A stretch of 64,000 nucleotides of DNA, from NCBI RefSeq assembly GCF_022376445.1, contig NW_025954996.1:124001-188000 (forward strand). Direction: 5' to 3'. The position numbers and the translations under genes are program-made. The notes beneath the pieces are model-generated. The model searched no databases and was not told the DNA's origin. It saw only the letters and a program-made list of their open reading frames with translations. Shown here piece after piece: positions 1-9,598 of the stretch (positions are counted from its first letter, which is position 1; each line of letters starts with the position of its first letter). Source of the DNA: Fomitopsis serialis (lineage: Eukaryota > Basidiomycota > Agaricomycetes > Polyporales > Fomitopsidaceae).

Positions 1-1899
1 CGCCCTTCCTTCCGTTCACAAACACTGGCAATCTCCCCACTCCCCCCACGACCGTCACCGAGAGTCCCGTGCAGCAGTCTACGCCTGTTTCAGCAGCAGC
101 GAACCCCTTCCGCTTCTCGCAGGCATTCTCACCTGTTGAGGGCGGCAGCCTGCTTGCGGCTGCTGATGCTCCTGGCGCTTCTGACGGCCTCTCGGACTTG
201 ATGTCGCCCACTGACACTGACATGTTCCATACACCGCTCTCATCAGCTACCGGTGTTGCACCTGCCCCTACACCCTCGATCGAAGCTACCCTGACCGAGG
301 CGTTGAGCGAGCCAGCAGCTGCTCCTACCGAACCAACCGCTACCACTTCAATCTTCGACGAACCTGGTGCAATACAAGCTACTACTGCCGAGGCTACTCA
401 GGAGCCCGCAGACATTCGGGAGGAGACTGACCTCAGTCACCAGCTCAAGGAGCTGGATGTCGAGGAATCCGATTCGGACTCGGAGTCTGAGGAGGAGCCT
501 CTTGCGAACGTGAAAGCGCGACTCAGCGGCGAGGCACCTCACACGGACGGCATCACAGAGTCGTCTACGTCCCAGACAATCTCGGCATTCGATGACTCGT
601 TTGGTATCTCTGCACCTACTCAGGATGCCCGACCAGGTTCCTCGATGAGGTCCGCTACGGGTACCCCTGTACGCAGCCTGACACCCGCAGTTGCGAGCGC
701 AGCTCCTACGAACGCCTTCGATGAGACATTTGCTATCCCTGCTGTTGCGCAACCCTCAGAGCCGTTCGCGGCTCCAGTGCCGATCCCGACGACTGCTGCA
801 CCCCAGACGAACGGCGACGATCCTGGCACTCCGGGCGTCAACGACTTTGACGAAGCTATGGGTAAGCTTGGGGCTAGCACGAGCAGCAACGGCGGGCCAT
901 CCCAGTTCTCCGAGTTCAGCTTTGATTCGGCCTTTGACGACAACTTTGACTTCGCTGCTGCTTCAGCCGCGACGAGTCAGCCCGCTGCCCCGAATGGAAA
1001 TGGACATGCAGCCCCGGCAGCCGCTCCCGCTGACAATGCCTTCGATAACGTGTTCATGTCGCAGCCCAGCAGTGCATTCCCACCTGTTGGTGCACCACCT
1101 GCACAGGCGCCCGCTATAACCGGGTCTCCTTTCAGACAGCCTGCAACTCAGGAAACAAGGCCGTTCTCTTTCGATGATGCTTTCAGTGCAGGTCCGAGTG
1201 CTTTGCCCGCCCAATCCGGATCGAACGGGAGTGTTGTCAATGCGATATCCTTTGACGATGCCTTCGGCGGACAGTCTAGCGCTCTGGCTTTGGATACTTC
1301 ATTCGGGACGACAACATCGGAAGCGTCAGCGGCTCCTTCGCAAGTGAAGGGCCCGACACCATTCCCCACCGCGTCTCCGCCGCAATCACCTACTGGCCCG
1401 ACCTCGCCTGGTTTTGGCCGACGGAGGTCTACCTCGCCTCCTCGTCACCTGTCCCCTCCGCCCCGCCACTCCTCGCCAAAACCGAACGCGCGCCCCTCGA
1501 CTGCAGGATCTGAAAAAGAGAAGGCGCCGAACACTAGACATTCCAAACTGAGCGTGAGTCCAGTATCGTGTTCCAGCATTTCCGAGCGCTGACGAGCTGC
1601 TTGTACTAGATTCGCCTGCCTTTCGGGAGGAAGAAGAAGACGGCACCGCATGAGATACCCCCTCTGCCTTCGTCGTCGTTGGCTACACAACAAGTCCTCG
1701 AAGAGCCTACTCCGGCTGTGGAGGATGATATCGACGCCGTGAAGCAGCTGTGCGGCATGGGCTTCAGCAGAACCCAGGCTGTTATGGCACTCGAGAACCA
1801 CGGATATGACGTCCAACGAGCACTCAATAGCCTACTTGGTCAGTATCCGTCGACCGGTTGTGACACGACTCTGACCGAATCTACTCTGTAGGTTCCTGA
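1..1899 (+). CDS. Ede1/Eps15-like endocytic protein, C-terminal half with UBA domain (5' partial)
   Basis: The reading frame is open from the left edge, so the 5' part lies outside the window. The visible protein is a long low-complexity Ser/Ala/Pro/Thr region followed by a basic stretch and a C-terminal UBA domain (DAVKQLCGMGF...VQRALNSLLG). Two introns follow the long exon: GTGAGT near 1554, and one that joins LLG to a final Ser-stop at 1897-1899. The disordered part carries about eight spaced Phe-Asp-x-x-Phe motifs (FDDSF, FDETF, FDNVF, FDDAF and others) and one NPF tripeptide, which is the type of peptide EH domains bind. Known family role: Ede1/Eps15 proteins are early endocytic coat scaffolds at the plasma membrane that bind ubiquitin through UBA and adaptors through EH domains. 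The EH domains of this copy are not visible. Another UBA-ending endocytic scaffold remains possible, but motif content and order favour Ede1. Confidence 0.8.
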
Positions 1900-2476
1900 T
1901 AATCTTCATCTTTGTGCCAACTATCGAGAGTCTGTTTCACTGTTTATGCTTACTCCCTTGTACCGTTTGGTACCGCACGCTCCTTGGACAGTACTACTAT
2001 GAACGCTCCCTTATTTCCAATGTTCCTGCTTCTCTTAATTTGGCACGTAGCGCGTGCGGTGAAGTTGTTTCATTGTCTGCTGGCTTCCGTTCACGTGGAA
2101 AGCAATGCATGCATCCACCGGTACGGAGCGCCAGACATGTGGTTCCGCAGAATAAAAGAACACATCTATCTCCCCCGACGGACCGCATTTCTGGCTTGGA
2201 TGGCGTCTAAACGTTAAACCTTTGTACAATCGAGATAACTTATTCTAAGACGCTCTCGAAGAAGTCAAAGTGGTTTGTACCGCCGGCGCACAATGCAAAC
2301 CTGCGAGTTCTGGCGCAATTCTGGCGAACATTGTTCTGCCAATATGTGGGTGCACCGCCACTTGGAGCACACTGTTCCTATATGAAGGCTGGGGACTGGT
2401 CGCCAAGCCGTGTGACGACGGTCCTGTTCGTTCCTGCACCTATACCACTACCACCGCAAGTCTGCCGCGCGCTGTA
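1900..2476. other. intergenic spacer, Ede1-like 3' end to PDE1 start
   Basis: Two genes on the same strand are separated by 577 bases. Several overlapping open frames exist (1912-2217, 2270-2518), but none has a recognisable domain. The downstream end contains the 5' UTR and promoter of the phosphodiesterase. I see no clear TATA box or RNA gene. Confidence 0.5.
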
Positions 2477-3913
2477 ATGCCTAGCTTCGAACTTATCGCA
2501 CTAGGTTGCGGTGAGTAGAACCATGATGCGCGTCAATGCCTCGAGCTGACGGCGATGTCAACGGCTTGGCTCGTGGCCAGGCGGAGGACCTAGTGAACAT
2601 AATTTATCGAGGTCAGGATCTATGATCGCCGCGACACATTGGATCTCACAACCATTCTTCGGTGCAGTTATTTATTAAAACCACATGATGCGCACTGGAG
2701 CGAAGGAGTGCTCGCGTTAGAGGCAGGCGAGTGCCTTTCGAAACGAGCGTCAATGCGGGATCATGATCCTAACAGAGAAGAAAGGCTCAGGCATCGGGGC
2801 CTTGGGCAAGCTTCTGAATGACGAGCCAGAACTGTTCGCCTCAGGTCAGGTCAAGAATGGTCATTCATCACGTACAGCGGGCGAAGTTTATTCATGGATC
2901 AAGTGGGTGCAGTGAACTAACTCTGGGTTCATGATTTTTGCACCTCACCGTACTTCTCGTACAGGTGTTTCTCTGTGTCACATGCGCATCTGGACCACAT
3001 CAGCGGATTAGCCCTGACTGCAAGTACACTCAAGGGGAAACGCACCGTGTTCGGCGCCAGGCGATGTTTACAGAACATAGAGAACCTATTCTCGGGCCAA
3101 TTGTGGCCACGACTCGCGTCATGGAAGGAAGACGATAACGTCCCATTGCTACTGCAGGAGTATGATTTCTCTATGCCCCTCTATGTTTACACCAGGTTCT
3201 CACAATCCTCGCGTAGGTTGCCAGACGATGCCAAGTACCACACCGTATTCCCCGGCATATCCGTCCGCATGATGCCACTGAGCCATGGGAGCTACGAGGG
3301 CAAGGGAACCTACCACTCCTCGGCCTTCTTCATCAAGCACAACTCCAGCGAGCACGAGTTTCTCTTCTTCGGAGACGTCGAACCCGACAGCATAGCCTCC
3401 GAACCGCACACCCGAGACGTCTGGCGCGTCGCCGCGCCCAAGATCCCGAACACCCTGGACACGATCTTCATTGAGTGCTCGTACCCGTCGGGGAGACCGG
3501 ACGACATGCTGTACGGACATCTCACCCCGGAGCATCTGGTAGCTGAGCTCACAGCTCTAGCAGCGGAGGTCGTGGACGTGCGGACGCGGACACGTCAGCC
3601 CAATAGCTCACAGGAATGGGACGAGGACGAGGAGCCGGTACACGCTCGCAAGAGACAGAGGAGGGACACGGAGGCGCCCTCATTACGCGGCGTTCTGGCC
3701 GGCCTGAAGGTCTATGTCATCCACTGCAAGGACGACGTACAAGGCGCGTACACGGAGCCCGTCAACAGAGTAATCGCCTCCCAGGTACGAGCATTAATCG
3801 AAGCGGAAGGGCTCGGTGCGGAGGTTGTAGGAGTGGAACAAGGGATGAAGATATGTAAGTCTACGAGCGATGTCGAGGAGCCATCTTGCTCACAGCGTCC
3901 CCTAGCTATATGA
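2477..3913 (+). CDS. PDE1: class II 3',5'-cyclic-nucleotide phosphodiesterase
   Basis: Hydrolyses cAMP to 5'-AMP and so damps cAMP/PKA signalling. The start MPSFELIALGCG splices to GGPSEHNLS and then SYLLKPHDA, reproducing the family N-terminus. The metal-binding SHAHLDH motif (HxHxDH) is at about 2975, followed by the MMPLSHG and FGDVEPD blocks and a C-terminal VYVIHCKDD segment, all in family order. Exons were joined by hand: donor GTGAGT at 2511, an intron after TTATCGAG, and an unusual GC-AG intron at 2727-2775 that is required to reach the conserved KKGSGIGAL frame. The last exon is only a few bases, giving MKISI-stop at 3913. A low-complexity insert with a basic KRQRR patch sits at about 3590-3680. 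It converges on the striatin gene. Confidence 0.9.
2727..2775 (+). other. GC-AG intron in PDE1
   Basis: The exon ends GAGGCAG and the intron starts gcgagt and ends taacag. Splicing here gives A-E-K-K-G-S-G-I-G, in frame with the conserved continuation. Reading through instead stays open but loses the family sequence. No GT donor in this stretch restores the frame. Confidence 0.65.
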
Positions 3914-4336
3914 CGTCCGGAGTCTGCCTTCATAATGGATCGTCTTCACACATGAGTGCATCGTTTCATCACTTGACACAGACGTTGCTGTTCCCCCCGC
4001 TGTCCATTCTACAATCTACTCCCCTGTATCCTCAATCATCGTCGTAGCCCCCCGAGTATTGTCGTCACCATGTAGCATAGCTTTCCAGTTTTACTCCTTT
4101 GTATCGCACGACTTCCGACATCATGAGCTCGGTCACTGTCCAACGAAAGGTATGAACGCGTCGAGCCATGGATTATGGTCATCAGATTCGTAGCGAGGTA
4201 TATTATCGAACAGCGGCGGGAGAACAGAGCAGATCCATGCAGAATTACTGGGTGGCATGTACACGTCACCACATCATTACAACAACCCAACCCGCACCAG
4301 CGACGAAAGCCAACCACCGCACCTCGTGCCGGCCCA
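3914..4336. other. convergent intergenic region PDE1 / striatin
   Basis: The 3' ends of two converging genes share 423 bases. No gene, hairpin terminator or repeat is recognisable, and short open frames on both strands have no family features. Confidence 0.5.
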
Positions 4337-7242
4337 TCAAGACGCATACAGCTTGACCACGCCGTCCGCGCCCGCGCTCGCCATGATCGGCAGCGTCGGG
4401 TGGAACTCGGTGTCGAGCACGCCCTCGCGTGCTTTTTCTCGGTGGCTCGGGATCTCCTGCACGCACGCGCGCGACCCGAGGACGTCCCAGAACCGGACGG
4501 AGCAGTCGTGGCTGCCCGACACGAGCGAAAAGCCCGCGGCGTCGATCGAGAGCGACGTCACCGCGTCGAGGTGCGCGAGCATCGAATGCGTGCATTGCCC
4601 TGTGTGGACATCCATCAACGATCTGCATCGCCGTTAAAGCGCACGAGCTGAAATGAAATAGCTCACCGGTCAAGATGTCGAAGATGCGGATATGTTTGTC
4701 CTCGTGCCCGGTGATCAAAAGCGGCATCGTGGGATGGGACACGATGCTGTTTGCCTGCGACGAAATGTCATCTGCAGCGGGCGCAAAGGTTACCCACCAC
4801 GCACGGCACACCAATCCCTGTAGCGCTCACCTTCCACGGGCTCCGTCTGCAACCGTACGAGCTCCTTGCCCGTCTCGATGTCGAAGACCTTGATGACTGC
4901 GTTCTGGTACGCCACCGCGACCTTCTTGAGGTCGGTCTTGATCGCCTCCACAGCGGTCGCGCCCGGCGCGTCGCCCTCGTTCTGCGGCTCGCCCGCGTCC
5001 AAGCCGTCATACAACCACGACAGCTTGAGCGAGCCACCGCCCGAGGGACCGCTGACATCCCAGACCTTGACCGTGCCCTCCGCGCCGCAGCTGATGAGCG
5101 TGCTCTCGTCGCGCACAAGTGCGAGGTCCCATACAGCGTCGGTATGGCCTATGAGCTCCCCGCGGGCGCGCGTGGCGTCGTACGGCGCATACGTCGTGTG
5201 TGACGAGGGGGGCAGCGCCCATATCCGGATGGACGAGTCCAGCGAGGCGGAGTAGAGCAGCTGCTTCGAGGGTGCGTGCACCAGCCGGGTGATCGCGGCG
5301 GAGTGCCCGCGAAGCGTGAGCTGAGGCTCAATCTCCGTGGTGGGGCGCGACCTGCACTCCGGAGCATGGCCCATCAGTGAGACTCTTAGTGTGGCAAGGA
5401 CGTTTCCTAAGAAGGCACGCACATTGAGGACGCGAGGCCGGCTACGTCGACGCGCCAGATCTTCACGGTCATGTCGTCTCCGCCAGTGGCGAGACAGAGC
5501 TCGGTCGGGTGGAACGCAATGGCGCGCACGGCATCGAGATGACTGGAGAGATTGTCAGCACGGAGCCCGTAACAAACTGTCCAGGACAGCAGACGACTAG
5601 CCAACTAACTTCCGCAGTGTTCGTTTCGCCTTCCACGCCTTGGTCCCTTCACCCTCACCGATCACAGTGGACTCGTCCTCCTCCACTTCAGGCTCCTCGT
5701 CCTTGCCCTCATCATCCTCGTCCCTTGCACGCCGCTCCCACGACGCAGCGCCACTGATGGGCATGTCATGCTGGCCAGACTGCTCCAGTCGTGCCCGCTC
5801 CGCGGCCTCCTGCGACAACCGCAACTTCTCCCGGAAGTCTGCGTCTGGACGGAAGATCGCTGTGCCCAGTGCCTGCTCATCGTCACCTTCCTTATCCCTG
5901 TTGTCGGACGCCTCGTTTGACAACTGTGAGGGCTGTCCGGGCTGATGTTGCTGTTGTCCAAGAGATGCCGAATTTGCCTGCGAGTTTTGCGCGGCACCCA
6001 GCAGACCTGAACCCAGGTTATTGCGCTCCAGCGGGTTGCCCTGCGGGATGGCAGGTGCGGAGGACGGGCCTGTGGCCATATTCATGCCGTTCATACCGGA
6101 GAAGTCCTTGCCGACGTCCGGCATGAGTTTTCGCGGACGGCCGTTATAAGGCATCTGGTCAAACGGCACATTAGGCAGCTGGAGAGGAAGGGTGGTGTTG
6201 TTGAGGAGAGGGCGGTTCGGGAGCGGGTTGACTGCTTGCGGAGACGTGAGATACGAGATTTCCTGAAGACATCTGCAACCCACCACGTTAGCACCAAGGA
6301 AACATAGCGAACAGAGCGACGAACTGTTTCAGATAATCTCGACTCCGTGCTCTGCTCTTCGGGTCGCGCCCTGGTGGCGGCTTGCCCATAGGACCCATCG
6401 TGCCTGTTGCGCCATTCGGCAGGCCCATCCATGTCTGACCTCGACTCGAAGGGTTCGTGAGGGCCCCATTGACAGAACCGGTCGACATGCGGTCAGGAGG
6501 GAGCGGCGAATCTACAAATGAATGCTAAATGAGATATATGCCTCAGAAGCATTGTTTCTTGAGACGCGCCTTCACTCCGAGGAGAGCTTCCGCTGCTCTC
6601 TTCTTTGTGACTATACGCGTCGTCCTTCTTCTCGCCTAGCTGCGCTTGCAGCGTTGCAAGCTTTGTAGGAGGGACAGCCTGCGAGGAGGGCTGGGCTAGT
6701 TGCTTTGAACTATGCACCGACACGTCAGGACTTCACACAATGAATGCAAGCGACACACGCACCGTTCGACGCGTAAAGCATACTCGAGCATTTTTATACG
6801 GCGCATGAGATCAAGCTTGACATTGTCGAAGGACCGTCGCTCGCCCTCGAGCAGGGCTATTCGCGCCTTGACACCGCGCACAGACTCTCAGAACACACAT
6901 CCAGCGTGAAGACCAGCCGCGACGCACCCGCATTTCCGCCCTCTCAATCTCCCACTCATTTCTGTCGCGCTCATATCTCCGCCATTCGGTCTGGAGAAAG
7001 TGTAGGACGTTGGAGAGCGTGAAGTCCTGGCCGCTCTGTGGTGGGATGGGGATTTCCGACGGCTGTGGGCCCTGCTGTTGCGGCGGTGGCTGCTGCTGCT
7101 GCTGCTGCTGGTTCTGCGGCGGTCTGTTGGGCGGGAGGGGGCCCAAAGGACCGATCATGGGGAGCTGGATGGTGGACGGAAGGGGATGTGGATGAGTCGG
7201 GTGGCCGAGAGACAAGTTGGGTCGTGCAGTCGCGTTGATCAT
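4337..7242 (-). CDS. striatin-family WD40 scaffold (STRIPAK subunit)
   Basis: Ortholog of the fungal striatins PRO11/Far8, the regulatory B'''-type subunit and scaffold of the STRIPAK phosphatase-kinase complex that controls hyphal fusion and fruiting. The start [10 protein letters not shown] is followed by a Pro/Gln-rich segment with a (CTG)n-encoded polyQ run. Next is the diagnostic N-terminal block [27 protein letters not shown]..., [13 protein letters not shown] and [11 protein letters not shown], a coiled-coil of striatin type. The middle is disordered, with [15 protein letters not shown]. Multiple WD repeats then run to VKLYAS-stop, for example [60 protein letters not shown] and [11 protein letters not shown]. 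Many short introns are present. It lies downstream of the GAT/EH locus on the same strand. No frame damage seen. Confidence 0.93.
7090..7110 (-). repeat. (CTG/CAG)7 tract encoding polyglutamine in striatin
   Basis: A perfect seven-unit trinucleotide run read as CAG on the minus strand. It encodes the Gln tract just upstream of the striatin coiled-coil and is potentially length-polymorphic. Confidence 0.9.
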
Positions 7243-7820
7243 GCTGTTTGGTCCAAACAGCGCCTAGTAGCCACGCTCGTGTCTGCCACAACCACGCTCG
7301 TCGCTCTCCTCGACGGCAGAGCAATGCACACAGGAATGGCACAGTGCAACCGTCTCTGAACGTCTCTAATGGCAATAATTTGAATAAACCTCGCGTACAG
7401 CATCCACCGCCCCGTTTTCGTTACGTAAATGAAACCAAACTAGAGAGGTGTTACTACGCGCTCTCCATTTATCCGCGATGCTATAGTGATGCACGGACTT
7501 GCCTCGTGTATCTGCGGCAGCTCAGTGCTGCAACGCTGCCAACTCCGGAGGCGCTCGGACGCCAGGCATTTGGAACAGAGAGCCGTCAGCAGTCTTGTAA
7601 TTTACGAAGCACTACACTACATCCACTGACTGTTGAGTACATCATGTTCAGACTAGGACGAACAACCAGCAAAGTCCATCTAGTCTTACAAAGCAGAGAA
7701 CACACCATGTGGCTAAGACATACAACTTATTACGGATACAGTGGAGGAACACTGTGTTCCACTCAATCCAGCATTGCGTCCATATAACTTACTTAATCAT
7801 CTGCGGGAACCAGAGCACTG
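7243..7820. other. intergenic spacer with striatin promoter
   Basis: 578 bases lie between the EH-coding 3' end and the striatin start, both on the minus strand. A 180-codon open frame on the plus strand (7248-7787) begins at TTG, has no domain-like features and is not accepted as a gene. This stretch should hold the striatin promoter; I recognise no individual site. Confidence 0.45.
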
Positions 7821-9598
7821 TCACCTCAAACCACTTCTAACAACCTCGTCATAACTCGGAGGCGGCGTCTCAGCGCGTTCAGAGAATGCAGGAGGCGCGA
7901 TTGATGGTGTGCCAGTAGACTGCGCAAGAATAGGTTGTGGCGTTGACCCAGTCATCGGACGTGGCGGTGTTTCCGTCGTGCGCAGGGATGCGCCGCGCGG
8001 AGGTAGTGGCGGGGGTTGTCGTAGGGATGGAGGAACGAGAGATGGAGGCAGGGTGCGCGGGACCTCTCGCCCTTTAAGTCTCTCGCGGATGAGGTGCATG
8101 ACGACCGCGAACTCATCCCGAGTGAGGCGTCCGTCGTGGTTCGCGTCAGCGAGATCCCTTCAACAGATGGACGGATGAGTGCTCGGTCCAGCCACGAGAC
8201 TAAGGAGAGTAACGCACCATATATCAGCCATATCTCCATCAGGCAGCTTAGACTTCGCAAAGAATGGCACAGCGACGTCACCCTCGATGTACCCCTTCCG
8301 CCACGGATCCAGGTTATCGAAGAACGTGTCGAAGCGCGCCTTCGCCACCGGGTTGACGTCCCACTGTTGGCTAACAGAGCGTTGATGGCCTCGAGGAGGC
8401 GATGATCTGGGACTAGGAGTAGGGGTTATCGCGAACGCAGACCCACCGGCAGTCGCTTGAGACTGCAACGGCTGTGTGCTGGGCGCTTGGCTTCTGTTTG
8501 GTGGACTAAAGGGGGCACCTGGGCTTGGCAGACTGGGCGAAATAGGTGTCCTCGGGAGCGGCACCAGCGTTGGATCAAGCGGGGCGTCCATGTCAATGAG
8601 CTAAACCCAACTCATGAACGTCAGGTTCGCTGCCGTGAAAGTACACTCACAGATGACACAGGCCGAGTCTGCAACGACGGCAGAGAGAGCGTACTCGCAC
8701 CACTAGTGCTGGGACCCGCAAGTGCACTTTGGGTGCTCGACGAAGGCGGGACAGTTGCCGCAATATCCTCCCCCGCCTTCTTCCTGTCCACGAGCTGCAT
8801 AGCCTGGGCGAACTCCTGCTGGGTCAGGTATCCCTTCTTCCCCGTATCAACCACGTCCCTACGTCCGCTCTCAGCACAGCTCAGTCAACCGACGAAGCAA
8901 CACCTACATGATCTGACTCGAGGTCTCCATAGTCAAGCCGACCTTCAGCATGAACGACGTTACCATGTACCCCTGCGCGCGCCCCGCCCGCTCCGGGTCA
9001 AGCGTCTCGAATATCCTCTCGGCATGCGTCTTGGCCGACGACCGCCCGTCGAAGTACCCAGTCGCGTTCGATGCAGCAGGCATCGGGGTCGCCGAGGGTC
9101 CTGGCGGGTTGAACCGGGACGCGCTCGGGGCCGTGTCTTGGCTGGGGAGCGTTGGCAGCGGCTTGCTCCCGGCTTGTTCATACAGTGCGGCGGGAAGGGA
9201 AGAGGGTAGGGGCTGCAGCGACCCCGACATGCAGCCTTTTACGAGGTACATGGCGATCGTGAAGTCGCCGAGGTCGAGAACGCCTCGACGCGAGATGTCC
9301 GCGAGGTCCCTGAAAGTCGTGCCTTGAGCACTGCGAGAGCCCGGAGGGTGACATCAAAGACGAACCATATTCGTGAGAGCGTGTCCTGCGGAAGCTTCGA
9401 CTTCAGCAGGAGGTTCCGAGCTTGTGCGCCTTGGAGGAACGATATGTATGGGTTGGCGAAGCGTGAGAGCAGGGCAGACGTACCGGTAAGAACTCCGTTG
9501 TTCGGATTGTTTGCGTAGAATATCTTGGTGAACTTTGCCTTGTCTTGTGTAGTCAGCGGAGGCAACATATGAAGAGTCTGCTGCTCGAGGGCTGACAT
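7821..9598 (-). CDS. three EH domains, C-terminal PPSY motif (likely 3' half of a GAT-EH fusion gene)
   Basis: If read as a separate gene it starts [10 protein letters not shown] at 9598. EH1 is [14 protein letters not shown]...[29 protein letters not shown], followed by the Ede1-like linker [12 protein letters not shown]2 is [15 protein letters not shown]...[15 protein letters not shown]3 is [17 protein letters not shown]...[28 protein letters not shown], then the Ede1-like tail [14 protein letters not shown]. Each EH pair is interrupted by a short intron. The protein ends soon after EH3 with PPPSYDEVV, a PPxY motif of the kind bound by Rsp5/Nedd4 WW domains; there is no coiled-coil or UBA. 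EH domains bind NPF peptides in endocytic adaptors. The start lies only 34 bases from the stop of the upstream GAT frame, so I favour one gene covering 7821-11224. Confidence 0.75.

Noticed and set aside
7248..7787. 180-codon open frame on the plus strand
   Set aside because: Starts at TTG, has no domain, signal peptide or splice support, and lies in the striatin promoter region.
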